Assembly: GCF_000021945.1 (NCBI RefSeq)
Contig: NC_011831.1
Location: 3,547,353 to 3,611,352 of the forward strand
DNA: 64,000 bases
From: Chloroflexus aggregans DSM 9485
GTDB lineage: Bacteria > Chloroflexota > Chloroflexia > Chloroflexales > Chloroflexaceae
Direction: 5' to 3'
Each line of letters starts with the position of its first letter. The stretch's first letter is position 1. The notes below the pieces were generated by a model, which saw nothing but the letters and a program-made list of their open reading frames with translations, was not told the origin of the DNA and searched no databases. The translations under genes and the position numbers were made by a program. Positions 53,426-62,938 of this stretch are shown here, piece by piece.

Positions 53426-54004
53426 ATGCGTATGACAGTTGGAGTATTAGCATTACAAGGCGATTTTCGCGAACACTGTGCGGTCTTGCGTCGGATAGGT
53501 GTTGAGCCGATTGAGGTGCGGTTACCGCACCAACTTGCCCAGGTTGATCACCTGATTATCCCCGGTGGCGAGAGTACAACTATCGGCCGGCTGTTGGCAA
53601 TCTACCAGATGCTCGAACCGATCCGGACGCGCGGTGGTTGCGATTTAGCGATCTGGGGTACCTGTGCCGGTGCGATCCTGCTCGCGAATGAAGTAATGGA
53701 TCAGAAGCAAGGTGGTCAGCCCACCTTAGGCTTGATGAATCTGACGATTCGGCGAAATGCGTATGGGAGCCAGCTCGATAGCTTCGAGGCGCCGATTACG
53801 ATGCCGATCATCGGCGAGGAACCGCTTCCCGGCGTGTTTATCCGTGCTCCGCAGATTATGGCGCTCGGTCAGGGATGCGAAGCGGTGGGCTGGTTGGAAG
53901 ATGGCAGTGTTGTTGCTGCCCGCCAGGGTCGTTTGCTGGCGACGACCTTTCATCCCGAGTTAACCCATGATGATCGAGTCCACCGACTCTTCCTGGAACT
54001 ATGA
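53426..54004 (+). CDS. pdxT: Pyridoxal 5'-phosphate synthase glutaminase subunit PdxT
   Basis: Class I glutaminase releasing ammonia for Pdx[15 protein letters not shown] start, [13 protein letters not shown], the nucleophile cysteine in [11 protein letters not shown] and the HPELTHD histidine-glutamate dyad. 192 residues if the ATG at 53426 is used; 53432 and an overlapping ATG at 53378 are other options, the last adding 16 residues without family support. It overlaps the next gene by four bases. Confidence 0.93.
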   Translation: MRMTVGVLALQGDFREHCAVLRRIGVEPIEVRLPHQLAQVDHLIIPGGESTTIGRLLAIYQMLEPIRTRGGCDLAIWGTCAGAILLANEVMDQKQGGQPTLGLMNLTIRRNAYGSQLDSFEAPITMPIIGEEPLPGVFIRAPQIMALGQGCEAVGWLEDGSVVAARQGRLLATTFHPELTHDDRVHRLFLEL

Positions 54005-54996
54005 TACGAGCCGTAACGCTGGGCGATATGTGGTCGCTGCGGCGTAAACCTCGCTACCAACACGTGCTCTATACCGAACGACTGTTGGCTTACAGCCATC
54101 GGCCACTTTGGTTTGCGTTACAGAGCATCTTGGCCGGTAACCATCGTGAACGCACAACGTTGGTGCTGGCCGAACACGGTAGCCTGGCTCTCGTTCAGGC
54201 AATGGGTCGTCTCGGTCGTCCAGAACAAGACGTGATCTATCTGGCTACTAGCGGTACCCGCAGCGAACAGGTACCTAGTGATTACGAACTCTGGTTCCAT
54301 CTCCTACACCGCCTCTGCATCGATGCAGCGCAGCATTCAGTGCAGCGGCTCTATGCTGCATTGCCGAGCCAGCACAATGAACTGCGTGAAATCTTTCGGC
54401 AGGTCGGTTTTCAGGCGTATACCCATCGTCACCTGTTCCATCTCTCAGGCCCCGATTGGGATCAGGGTACGCGGCTGGCGCCGATGCGTATGCAGTCGCG
54501 GCGTGATCATTGGGCTATTCACAAACTCTACGGCATGATCGCACCGCATGTTGTTCAGCAGGCAGAAGTACGTAATGCTCGCCATTGGACGATCAACCAA
54601 CCCTATTCGCTGGTGCGCCGGCAGGCGTGGGTCTTAGGGCCTGATGATGATCTGGTGGCCTATCTGCGCTTGTTGAGTGGGCCGAGTGGTCACGTCTTCT
54701 CATTGTTGATTCGGCCGGAAGCGCGCGATCAAGTAGTCGATATTTTACGCTTTGGGCTTGCCCAACTGAGCGATAGCCGTCCGGTCTATTTGATCTTGCG
54801 TGAGTATCAGCAAGAATTGTTTGGACCGGCAATCCGACTGGGTTTTCAACCGGTTGGTGAGCAGATATTACTTGTCAAACATACAGTTGTACCGATTCGG
54901 CGGGCGGTGTTGGCGCCATCGCTCGAGGTGGGCTTGGAACCACATATATCGGTGCGACGGTATGTTTGGCCTCCGATAAAGCAGGAGGAGTGCTAA
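54001..54996 (+). CDS. Hypothetical protein with GNAT-like acetyltransferase folds
   Basis: 331 residues. It starts [17 protein letters not shown], overlapping the pdxT stop. Two regions look like GNAT domains in tandem: about 90-160 ([23 protein letters not shown], as in the last acetyltransferase strands) and 210-310 ([22 protein letters not shown], then [23 protein letters not shown]). The acetyl-CoA pyrophosphate loop is not clear, so activity is uncertain. Six nt separate it from the Ycf45-like gene, so it is probably in the same operon. Confidence 0.6.
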   Translation: MIRAVTLGDMWSLRRKPRYQHVLYTERLLAYSHRPLWFALQSILAGNHRERTTLVLAEHGSLALVQAMGRLGRPEQDVIYLATSGTRSEQVPSDYELWFHLLHRLCIDAAQHSVQRLYAALPSQHNELREIFRQVGFQAYTHRHLFHLSGPDWDQGTRLAPMRMQSRRDHWAIHKLYGMIAPHVVQQAEVRNARHWTINQPYSLVRRQAWVLGPDDDLVAYLRLLSGPSGHVFSLLIRPEARDQVVDILRFGLAQLSDSRPVYLILREYQQELFGPAIRLGFQPVGEQILLVKHTVVPIRRAVLAPSLEVGLEPHISVRRYVWPPIKQEEC

Positions 54997-55002
54997 GCGA
55001 TT

Positions 55003-56625
55003 ATGGCTGTGACGGACACTGTCAATGACATTCAGCTTCTATTAGCAACATTGCCACCAGCGATACGTGACGCGATCCAGAAAGCTAACGATCAGGATAA
55101 TTTGCTCGAGATCGTGATGGATCTGGGCCGTCTGCCTGAAGCACGCTATCGTGGTCACGAACTATTCTTGAGCGATCGGGAGGTGACCGCTGAAGATATC
55201 AATTATGTCATTGCCCGCATCGGTGAATTTGGTGAAGATAATCGCGCCGGTATTCCTCGTACACTGCATCGTATATCGGGCATTCGTAATCGCCGTGGTG
55301 TGGTTATTGGCTTGACCTGCCGCGTTGGCCGGGCAGTCTACGGTACGGTTGATATTATTCGCGATTTGGTTGAAACCGGTCAGAGTATTTTGCTGCTCGG
55401 TAAGCCGGGTACCGGTAAGACGACGCTGTTGCGTGAGACGGCGCGAGTGCTCGGTGATGAGTTGCGTAAGCGGGTGGTGATAGTCGATACCTCAAATGAG
55501 ATTGCCGGCGATGGTGATATTCCCCATCCCGGTATCGGTCGTGCCCGCCGTATGCAGGTACCGCGACCGTCCGAACAGCATAATGTGATGATCGAGGCGG
55601 TTGAGAATCACATGCCTGAAGTGATTGTGATCGATGAGATCGGTACCGAATTGGAAGCTGCTGCCGCTCGTACTATTGCCGAACGTGGGGTACAGTTGAT
55701 CGGGACGGCGCACGGTAATACCCTCGATAATCTGATGATTAACCCCACGCTGTCGGATCTGGTGGGAGGGATCCAGGCGGTGACGCTTGGTGATGAAGAG
55801 GCGCGTCGGCGTGGAACACAAAAGACGGTGCTCGAGCGCAAAGCGCCACCGACGTTTAGCATTCTGGTTGAGATTCAGTCGTGGGATAGCGTGACCGTCT
55901 ACCCGGATGTAGCAGCGGCGGTTGATGCCATTTTGCGCGGTGAGGAGCCGCCATGTGAGCAACGCATCCGCGAGCCGGACGGTACGGTGCGGCGTGAGCC
56001 GGTACGGCGCGCGCTGATCGATGCCCCGGCGTTTGGTTTCCGACGTAGTCGGGGTGGGCGTGAACAGTCGCAGATGGGGACAAACGGTCCACGTTTGCGT
56101 GATCGGAATGGTAGTATGACCGGCTCGGTTACTACCGTGCCACCCCAGCGTATCTTCCCGTTTGGTGTGAGTCGCAACCGATTGCAAAATGCAATTGAAC
56201 GACTGCGGGTGCCCGCCGTTATTGTGCGTGACTTGAAAGATGCAACCTTAGTGATGACCCTGAAAAACTACTACCGGCAGAGTTCACATCAGTTGCGGCA
56301 AGCTGAGGAACAGGGGGTGCCGGTGTATGTGTTGCGCAACAATACGATCACGCAGATGGAACGTCAATTAGCCCAAGTCTTTCAGTTGCGCGAGATGTTT
56401 GATGATGAAGCAGAGTATTCGCGCAGCGATTCGGTGATCGAAGAGGCATTGCTCGAGACTGAACAGGCGATTGCGCAAGTTATCAACGGTGAACGCAATG
56501 CGGTAGAATTGACGCCACGTAGTAGTTATATTCGCCGCTTACAACATCAGATGGCCGATCGGTACAATCTACGTTCAGAGAGCCGTGGCGATGATCCAAA
56601 CCGGCGGGTGAAGATCTTTCGGTAA
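55003..56625 (+). CDS. R3H-domain AAA ATPase, Ycf45/SpoIIIAA-like
   Basis: 540-residue protein. The N-terminal half has the SpoIIIAA-like P-loop domain with Walker A LLGKPGTGKTTL (about 130-140) and Walker B PEVIVIDEIGTE. The C-terminal half has a linker rich in Arg/Gly and ends in a R3H nucleic-acid-binding domain (TPRSSYIRRLQHQMADRYNL). The type is known from chloroplasts, cyanobacteria and many Chloroflexota, function unsettled but linked to single-stranded nucleic acid. GGAGGAG stands 12 nt upstream of the ATG. Confidence 0.88.
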   Translation: MAVTDTVNDIQLLLATLPPAIRDAIQKANDQDNLLEIVMDLGRLPEARYRGHELFLSDREVTAEDINYVIARIGEFGEDNRAGIPRTLHRISGIRNRRGVVIGLTCRVGRAVYGTVDIIRDLVETGQSILLLGKPGTGKTTLLRETARVLGDELRKRVVIVDTSNEIAGDGDIPHPGIGRARRMQVPRPSEQHNVMIEAVENHMPEVIVIDEIGTELEAAAARTIAERGVQLIGTAHGNTLDNLMINPTLSDLVGGIQAVTLGDEEARRRGTQKTVLERKAPPTFSILVEIQSWDSVTVYPDVAAAVDAILRGEEPPCEQRIREPDGTVRREPVRRALIDAPAFGFRRSRGGREQSQMGTNGPRLRDRNGSMTGSVTTVPPQRIFPFGVSRNRLQNAIERLRVPAVIVRDLKDATLVMTLKNYYRQSSHQLRQAEEQGVPVYVLRNNTITQMERQLAQVFQLREMFDDEAEYSRSDSVIEEALLETEQAIAQVINGERNAVELTPRSSYIRRLQHQMADRYNLRSESRGDDPNRRVKIFR

Positions 56626-56771
56626 AGAGCATTCCCTATTGCGACATTGCAGCCCAATGCCGTGATGAGGAATGGTACAACGCTATACCCCCATGGTGAG
56701 CGGTCATCGACAGATTGGCAAAGATCGGCTATCCTTAACGTAGGTAACTGCAACGGGTTGATGGCAATAGT

Positions 56772-57449
56772 ATGCACCGTGGGTTGTTTATCACGTTTGA
56801 GGGGCCAGAGGGAGCCGGCAAGAGCACACAAGCACGCCGCCTATATGAGCGTTTGCAAGCTGCGGGCTATCCGGTAATCTTGACACGCGAGCCGGGTGGT
56901 ACCCGAATTGGAGAACTGATCCGCCGGATTTTGATCGATTTGCGCCATACGGAAATGGCTCCCACTACCGAAATATTGTTGTTTTCGGCAGCACGTGCGC
57001 AGTTGGTCAGTGAATTGATCCGACCTTATCTGGCGACCGGGGGGATTGTAGTGTGTGACCGGTATGCCGATTCGACATTTGCGTACCAGGGCTACGGGCT
57101 GGGGCGTGATCTCGAAGAATTGCGGGTGATTACCGAGGTAGCGACCGGGGGGCTTAAGCCCGATCTTACGTTTTACCTGCAAATTGATGTGGAAATCGGC
57201 TTGCAACGTAAGCAACATGCCCGTGAGCGTTCGGAACGAGGTGGGCAGCCGGCTGAATGGAACCGTCTAGACGCTCGTGATTTGGCTTACCATCGGCGGG
57301 TCATGCACGGATTCGTTGAGTTAATGAAACAGGAACCGGAACGCTGGCATGCACTTGATGCCGATCAGCCGGTTGATGAACTGGCTGAACAAATTTGGCA
57401 TGCCGTGATGCCGCTATTGGATCGGATTACGCCGCTTGCTACGCGATGA
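56772..57449 (+). CDS. tmk: Thymidylate kinase
   Basis: Phosphorylates dTMP to dTDP. FITFEGPEGAGKSTQ holds the P-loop, followed by TREPGGTRIGELIR, the DRYADSTFAYQGYG DRY/F motif and the lid region rich in arginine (ARERSERGGQPAEW). 225 residues. The neighbour downstream is the c-di-AMP-binding PII-like protein, the same order as tmk-yaaQ in Bacillus. No ribosome site is obvious. The 146-nt gap from the previous gene holds nothing clear. Confidence 0.95.
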   Translation: MHRGLFITFEGPEGAGKSTQARRLYERLQAAGYPVILTREPGGTRIGELIRRILIDLRHTEMAPTTEILLFSAARAQLVSELIRPYLATGGIVVCDRYADSTFAYQGYGLGRDLEELRVITEVATGGLKPDLTFYLQIDVEIGLQRKQHARERSERGGQPAEWNRLDARDLAYHRRVMHGFVELMKQEPERWHALDADQPVDELAEQIWHAVMPLLDRITPLATR

Positions 57450-57478
57450 TGCGTAGCCTGAGAACTAGGGTGGACGCT

Positions 57479-57805
57479 ATGCGCCTCATTCTGGCCGTCG
57501 TTCAATCTCAAGATGCAACTAATTTGGTGGAAGCGCTGACCGAACATGGGTATCGCGTGACCCGCCTCAGTAGTCAGGGTGGATTTTTGCGCGAAGGGAA
57601 TGTGACACTGTTGCTTAGTGTCGAGGATCAACAGGTTAATCCGGTCATCAACATCATCCGTGAACATTGTTCGACCCGCACACGTTACGTTTCGCCAATG
57701 CCACCGATTGCCGAGTCGGGTGAGTTTTATCCGCCAGCACCACTTGAGGTTCAAGTGGGTGGTGCCACCGTGTTCGTGTTGCGTGCCCAAACTCGTAAGT
57801 TATAA
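57479..57805 (+). CDS. darA: Cyclic di-AMP receptor DarA/PstA (YaaQ), PII-like
   Basis: 108-residue PII-like trimeric sensor of cyclic di-AMP. MRLILAVVQSQDATNLVEALTEHGYRVTRLSSQGGFLREGNVTLLLSVED matches the family; the R26-T-G-G-F-L loop region holds ligand-binding residues, and the C-terminal VGGATVFVL strand is present. The start at 57479 is chosen by family length; longer frames from 57395 lie in tmk. It suggests c-di-AMP signalling in this organism. Confidence 0.9.
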   Translation: MRLILAVVQSQDATNLVEALTEHGYRVTRLSSQGGFLREGNVTLLLSVEDQQVNPVINIIREHCSTRTRYVSPMPPIAESGEFYPPAPLEVQVGGATVFVLRAQTRKL

Positions 57806-57904
57806 TTTGGGCCTCTTGTTAATCGGTTGAGATGTGATGTCGATTGAATAGCTTCAGTCAATACGCATCGGAGTTTTATCGTTTAGAAACACCTTTACTA
57901 TTTT

Positions 57905-58414
57905 ATGGAAGCAATCCAGGAATTTATCGCCAATATTTTGCCCTTGCTACGCCTTGGTGCGATCGTTTTAGGGGCATATGCAGTGCTGCTGTGGGCGGCT
58001 TCTGTGTTGTGGGCCTATCGCGATATTCGTCGTCGTACCGAGGATGTCTCAGTCCAGGTATTAGCAGTCGGTATTGTGCTGTTATTGCCATTCCTCGGTA
58101 TTCCTCTCCATTTGATCCTTCGGCCACCACAAACCCTCGCCGAGAAATACGAACGCACGCTCGAAGAGGAGTTTCTCCGTCGCGATCTTGAAGATCAACT
58201 GGTGTGTCCCGAATGTCAGCGTCCGATTGAGTCGGATTTTATTATCTGTCCTCACTGTCATACCCGGTTGCGCCGGCATTGCGATACGTGCGGTAGAGTC
58301 ATCGATTTGACATGGCGCATTTGCCCGTATTGTGGATCAAGTCAGACCCGTGGTGTAGCTACGCGGGCGGAGTCCCACCCCGTAGTACCACCGGTAGGAG
58401 TAAGTAAACAATGA
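57905..58414 (+). CDS. Membrane protein with C-terminal double zinc ribbon
   Basis: 169 residues. Two hydrophobic segments (about 12-36 and 48-68) are followed by a helical linker and two zinc-ribbon pairs: CPECQRPIESDFIICPHC, then CDTCGRVIDLTWRICPYC. The ribbons face the cytoplasm by the positive-inside rule. Similar DZR proteins are common and poorly understood. Overlaps the P1 peptidase gene by four bases. No ribosome site is clear. Confidence 0.8.
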   Translation: MEAIQEFIANILPLLRLGAIVLGAYAVLLWAASVLWAYRDIRRRTEDVSVQVLAVGIVLLLPFLGIPLHLILRPPQTLAEKYERTLEEEFLRRDLEDQLVCPECQRPIESDFIICPHCHTRLRRHCDTCGRVIDLTWRICPYCGSSQTRGVATRAESHPVVPPVGVSKQ

Positions 58415-59382
58415 AGGTACCGGCTATTACCGATGTGAAAGGCATATTGGTCGGTCACGCTACCGATACTGCTGCATTGACCGGTGTGACGGTTGTGTTG
58501 ACACCAGATGGTGCAACCGCAGGTGTTGATGTGCGCGGTGGTGCTCCTGGCACCCGTGAGACGGATCTGCTCAATCCGGTGAATCTGGTTCAGCAGGTTA
58601 ATGCGGTGGTGTTGACAGGTGGCAGTGCGTTTGGTTTGGCCGCCGCCACAGGAGTGGTGTCATGGCTCTACGAGCGGGGATACGGTTTTGATGTTGGCCT
58701 CACCAAAGTGCCAATTGTCCCGGCAGCAGTGATCTTCGATCTCGGTATCGGACGTGCTGATGTATGGCCCGATGCGACAATGGGCTATGCAGCTTGTGTT
58801 GCGGCTGATGCGAGTGTGGCTGAAGGTAGTGTTGGCGCCGGGATCGGAGCAACTGTGGGTAAAGTTGGTGGTATGAACACGGCAATGCGGGGTGGTGTAG
58901 GGACGTGGAGTGAAACGCTTGCCGATGGGGTAACGGTTGGCGCATTGGTGGTCGTGAATGCGTTTGGTGATGTGGTTGATCCACAAGGACGGATCATCGC
59001 CGGCGCACGCGGCCCGGGTCAAACGTTGGTAGGTACCGGCGCGTTGTTGCGTGGAGGGTTGAGCCGACAATCATTCGCTGATACCACCGGCCAACATACG
59101 ACGATTGCGGTTGTGGCAACCAATGCTCGATTGGATAAAGCTGCGGCAACCCGCCTGGCGATTATGGCACAGGATGGGCTGGCCCGCGCTATTCGTCCGG
59201 CTCATTCGCCGTTTGATGGTGATACCGTGTTTGCCCTTTCTACCGATGTCTACGAAGCTCCCCCTTTGGTAACGCTCGGTGCTGTAGCTGCCGATGTGCT
59301 TGCGATCGCGATTGTGCGTGCTGTCCAAGCTGCAACGACGGTAGCCGGTGTTCCGGCAGCGCGTGATGTGCCGTCAGCCTGA
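58411..59382 (+). CDS. P1-family peptidase (DmpA/L-aminopeptidase type)
   Basis: 323-residue Ntn-hydrolase that self-cleaves to make its active N-terminal nucleophile. The family pattern ITDVKGILVGHATDTAALTG, VDVRGGAPGTRETDLLNPVNLVQQVNAVVLTGGSAFGLAAATGV and KVGGMNTAMRGGVGTWSE (cleavage region) with VTVGALVVVNAFGDV is intact. A peptide or beta-peptide aminopeptidase role is likely, but the substrate is not predictable. Confidence 0.88.
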   Translation: MKVPAITDVKGILVGHATDTAALTGVTVVLTPDGATAGVDVRGGAPGTRETDLLNPVNLVQQVNAVVLTGGSAFGLAAATGVVSWLYERGYGFDVGLTKVPIVPAAVIFDLGIGRADVWPDATMGYAACVAADASVAEGSVGAGIGATVGKVGGMNTAMRGGVGTWSETLADGVTVGALVVVNAFGDVVDPQGRIIAGARGPGQTLVGTGALLRGGLSRQSFADTTGQHTTIAVVATNARLDKAAATRLAIMAQDGLARAIRPAHSPFDGDTVFALSTDVYEAPPLVTLGAVAADVLAIAIVRAVQAATTVAGVPAARDVPSA

Positions 59383-59385
59383 TTG

Positions 59386-59402
59386 TTGCGTATCACACGC
59401 AA
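59386..59402. repeat. Small inverted repeat after the P1 peptidase gene
   Basis: TTGCGT and ACGCAA form a 6-bp inverted repeat with a 5-nt centre directly after the stop codon. It may be a weak terminator or an operator. A possible -10 (TATAGT, 59423-59428) for the next gene follows without a clear -35. Confidence 0.35.
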
Positions 59403-59508
59403 AAACACAATCACAATTGCGTTATAGTATTCGTGGCATCATTTTGGCCCGCCGGGGCTAGTTGGGATGTCACGGATTATTTCCGATCATCAATGACCTT
59501 TTAAGCGA

Positions 59509-61284
59509 ATGATATACGCCATGAAGCGTTTCCTAATAGTTCTCGTGGCCCTGTGGGGATTGGTAACATTTGCCGGATGTCGGGTCGAGTTAACCAATCC
59601 AGAAAATACGCCGGTCGTGATGGCAACACCGACGCCGATAGTAACGCTACCCACCGAGCGAATACTACGGATTGGATTGGTGGCCGAACCTCCTGATCTA
59701 TTGCCGTACCACAGTACTCCAACTGATGAGCGGTTGAGTGGGGCGATTACCGAGTTGATCTTTCCTTCACCACTTTTACCGGTGAATTTTACGCTGCAAC
59801 CTACCGGTGTATTAACTGACTTGCCCAGTTTGGTCAACGGTGGTGTCGTTACAACAACGGTGACCGTTTTTCGTGATGCATTGGGCCAGATTACCGATAC
59901 ACCGACTGAACAGACCGATGAAGTAACCCAAGTTAGTGTGACTTTTCATTGGAACGCTGAACTGCGTTGGTCTGATGGTACACCGGTGACGGCTGCCGAT
60001 TCGGTCTTTGCCTACGAGCTAGCACAGAGCGCCAATCTCGGTCAAGCGGCTGCCAGTCGGTTGGCGATGATTGCCCGCTATGAGCAAGTTGATGAGCATA
60101 CGACCCGTGCTGTGCTCAATCCTGATGTTACCGATCCGGCCTATCTGACCAGTTTCTGGACGCCACTACCTCGTCATTTGCTGAGCAAGGTCGATCCGAA
60201 ACAAATCTGGCAAAGTGATTTTGCACGCCGTCCTGTCGGCTATGGCCCTTATATGATCCGCAGTTTTGAGGGCGGTTCGTTAGAGTTAGTGCGTAATCCC
60301 TATTACACCGGGCCGAAAGCTCCATTTGATACGATACTCTTCGTGTTTCGTAACGATCCGGCGCAGTTGATCGAATTGGTCAACAGTGGCAGCCTCGATC
60401 TTGTCTTCATTGAGCAGCCGATGCCGGAACTCTTAACCAGCCTATTGCAGAGCGATAACCGTGGGTTTCAGGTCAGCACATCACCGAACCCAATTTGGGA
60501 GCATCTCGATTTCAACCTTGATGTACCGCTGCTGCAAGATATTCGTGTGCGGCGAGCGATTGCGTATGCGATTAACCGCCCGTTGCTCGTGGAGCAGTTG
60601 TTAGGTGGGAAGAGTAACGTCCTCGAGAGCTGGATATTGCCCGGTCAGCTTGGGTATCCACCGCTCGATCAGATTACGCGCTACCCGTATAATCCCGATG
60701 AGGCACGTCGTCTGCTTGATGAAGCAAAGTTAGTCGACACCGATGGGGATGGTTGGCGGGAGTATGAAGGTTTGCCGTTGTTACTTTCGTTGGTAACAAG
60801 CGCCAACTCGCCGCTACGTCAAGCAGTCGCCGAGCGGATTGCCAACGATCTGGCACAGGTCGGGATTCAAGTTGAAGTGACGTCGTTGCCGGTGAGCGAG
60901 TTGTATAGTGTCGATGGCCCACTATACCGGCGCACCTTCCAACTGGCGTTGTTTGGTTGGATTGCCGGGCCACACCCTCGTGGTTGGGAGCTGTGGAGCT
61001 GTGCCGGTGTGCCGGGCGAGGCGAACAATTGGACGGGCAATAATTTTGCGGGCTGGTGTTTCTTTGAGGCGAATGAGGCGATTAATACGGCAACGACGGC
61101 GCTTGATCTAGAAACACAAAAGGCGGCGTATTTACGCCAACAGCAGTTGTTTACCCAAGAGTTGCCGGTGCTGCCGCTCTTTCAGCGGATTGATGTGCTC
61201 GTGGCGCGTGAGGGTTTGTCGGGTTGGCGCCTTGATCCGATTGCACCGTTTACGTGGAACATTAGCGAGTGGCAGCTTCGGTAA
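59509..61284 (+). CDS. ABC transporter substrate-binding lipoprotein, family 5 (peptide/nickel type)
   Basis: 591 residues with a signal peptide ending in a lipobox (LVTFAGC) about residue 24 and a short linker. The SBP family 5 domain contains FHWNAELRWSDGTPVTAADSVFAYELA, RPVGYGPYMIRSFEGGSLELVRNPYYTG and VRRAIAYAINRPLLVEQL, close to the family patterns. An oligopeptide is the likely ligand. No permease or ATPase gene is adjacent, so partners are elsewhere. The ATG at 59521 (MKRFLIV) is an alternative start. It is followed by an intergenic repeat. Confidence 0.9.
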   Translation: MIYAMKRFLIVLVALWGLVTFAGCRVELTNPENTPVVMATPTPIVTLPTERILRIGLVAEPPDLLPYHSTPTDERLSGAITELIFPSPLLPVNFTLQPTGVLTDLPSLVNGGVVTTTVTVFRDALGQITDTPTEQTDEVTQVSVTFHWNAELRWSDGTPVTAADSVFAYELAQSANLGQAAASRLAMIARYEQVDEHTTRAVLNPDVTDPAYLTSFWTPLPRHLLSKVDPKQIWQSDFARRPVGYGPYMIRSFEGGSLELVRNPYYTGPKAPFDTILFVFRNDPAQLIELVNSGSLDLVFIEQPMPELLTSLLQSDNRGFQVSTSPNPIWEHLDFNLDVPLLQDIRVRRAIAYAINRPLLVEQLLGGKSNVLESWILPGQLGYPPLDQITRYPYNPDEARRLLDEAKLVDTDGDGWREYEGLPLLLSLVTSANSPLRQAVAERIANDLAQVGIQVEVTSLPVSELYSVDGPLYRRTFQLALFGWIAGPHPRGWELWSCAGVPGEANNWTGNNFAGWCFFEANEAINTATTALDLETQKAAYLRQQQLFTQELPVLPLFQRIDVLVAREGLSGWRLDPIAPFTWNISEWQLR

Positions 61285-61475
61285 CGCAAAGACGCAAAGG
61301 GCGCAAAGGCGCGAAGGGGGTAACGCAAAGGCGCAAAGGGCGCAAAGGCGCAAAGGGTTAACGCAAAGGCGCGAAGGCGCGAAGGATGTGTTTTCGTTGC
61401 GGCGTTTGCGCGTCGAACAGATATGCCTCAGCGGGTTGGCGTTGTAGGTTGTGAAGGGTGTGTTTTCTTTGCTCC
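61285..61475. repeat. CGCAAAGGCGCAAAG repeat block between the binding protein and MurT
   Basis: Units of AACGCAAAGGCGCAAAGGGC and variants fill about 61285-61380, then GAAGG(A/G)TGTGTTTTC(G/T)T appears at 61381-61397 and 61453-61469, the same ending as the 50.4-kb block. The site is between two convergent genes. No gene is supported. Confidence 0.85.
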
Positions 61476-61484
61476 TTTGCGAGA

Positions 61485-62885
61485 TCAGGTTTCCCAAAAC
61501 GGTTTGGCCCAGCCACGGCGGGCGATCTCGGCGCGGAGGTCGAGCATAGCGGTATAGGTCGGTAGTACGGCGAGGGTTTCGCCAACGGGTAAGGTTGCCA
61601 ATGCTGTATCGAGGGCTGTTGGCAGATCATCGATAACCGTGATCGCGGCTCCATCAACCCCAGCATAATCAAGACGCAAGGCCATATCGGCGGCGCGCGT
61701 ACCGCTGACCGTCACGCGAGCGATCCGTCCAGCCAAAGGCTCGAAATCGGCATCCCACAGCCACGAAACGTCGGTACCGTCGGCGAAGCGGTCGTTGATC
61801 GCGATCAGGAGATGTAATGGTCGCGTCGTTGTGGCCGTGAGCATCCGCACCGTCTCTGAAGCTCCCACCGGATTTTTAATCAGCGCAATCAGCATTGGTG
61901 GGCCATTGGGGCCGGCAGTGATCCGCTCGATGCGACCAAAAGCGGCCTGAAATGTGGTTAGGGCTACACCAATTGTTGCCGGTGCAATGCCGAGCGCTAA
62001 TGCGGCGGCGGTTGCGGCCAGTGCATTCTGTGCGTTGTAGAGGCCGGGGAGTGGGAGGTGTATTTGGAGCTGACCGCCCGGATGTCTGATCTGAAGCTCA
62101 CTGCCGTCTAATCCACGTGGTTCAAGCGTAGTCAGTGCAATCTGCGGATCGGGTCGGTGGCGTCCGCAGTGTGGGCAGGTATAGTGACCGATGTGGGCGT
62201 AGAAGATGTGCCGGTAGTGATAACGGTGGCCGCACGTCTGGCAAAATTGTGAGTCGGCGATGTGCGTAGCGGCAGCAACTGCGTGACGGGTGTCATTTAA
62301 CCCAAACCCGATTACGCGCGCAGGAAGGTGTTCGGTGAGGCCGGCAATAGCCGGATCATCAGCGTTGAACACGACAGTACTGGTTTCGGGTAAGGTTTGC
62401 AATGCCCGCCGCCAGTTGCCGGCGATGGTGTCAATCTCGCCGTAGCGGTCGAGTTGGTCTCGGAATAGGTTGAGCAAGACAACGAGCCGTGGGCGGGTTT
62501 CGGCGATAGCTTGTGGTAACGCCGCTTCATCAGTCTCGAACAGGGCGCGACGGGCATGGGGGCGTCCGCGCCAATCGGTATCGGTGATGGCGACGGTGGT
62601 AAGGCCGGGAAGCAGGTTGGCACCGGCGCGGTTGTGCAACAGTGGTTCGCCGGTATGTTCGAGAATGGCCGCTAACATGCGACTCGTCGTGGTCTTCCCG
62701 TTGGTGCCGGCGATCAGAATCACACCATCGGGTAATGCCGTGCAAATGGTGGTCAAGATTGCCGGTTCAATTGAGCGGGCGATTTGACCGGGTAAGCTCG
62801 TCCCGCCGCCGAGATGGAAACGGCGGGAGAGAATTCTGGCGGTACGTCCCAAGGCTAATGCGACAGTAGTGCGTAAATGGTTCAT
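61485..62885 (-). CDS. murT: MurT, lipid II isoglutaminyl synthase glutamate-ligase-like subunit
   Basis: Mur-ligase-family protein that, with GatD, amidates D-Glu of lipid II. The P-loop GTNGKTTTSRMLAAILEHTG is N-terminal. The central domain carries the family zinc ribbon CQTCGHRYHYRHIFYAHIGHYTCPHCG, and DUF1727 follows. 466 residues from 62885; a start at 62909 is equally possible. No ribosome site is clear. gatD, normally beside it, is not found downstream; the next plus- and minus-strand genes are unrelated. Confidence 0.88.
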   Translation of the reverse strand: MNHLRTTVALALGRTARILSRRFHLGGGTSLPGQIARSIEPAILTTICTALPDGVILIAGTNGKTTTSRMLAAILEHTGEPLLHNRAGANLLPGLTTVAITDTDWRGRPHARRALFETDEAALPQAIAETRPRLVVLLNLFRDQLDRYGEIDTIAGNWRRALQTLPETSTVVFNADDPAIAGLTEHLPARVIGFGLNDTRHAVAAATHIADSQFCQTCGHRYHYRHIFYAHIGHYTCPHCGRHRPDPQIALTTLEPRGLDGSELQIRHPGGQLQIHLPLPGLYNAQNALAATAAALALGIAPATIGVALTTFQAAFGRIERITAGPNGPPMLIALIKNPVGASETVRMLTATTTRPLHLLIAINDRFADGTDVSWLWDADFEPLAGRIARVTVSGTRAADMALRLDYAGVDGAAITVIDDLPTALDTALATLPVGETLAVLPTYTAMLDLRAEIARRGWAKPFWET

Positions 62886-62938
62886 ACGGTAGATAGTCAC
62901 GGTGGACATTGAGCAATGGCAGCAACCGTCTGAGGTGG

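Noticed and set aside
56626-56771. Gap before tmk considered for a promoter or leader
   Set aside because: A TACAAC lies there but no -35 at a usable distance.
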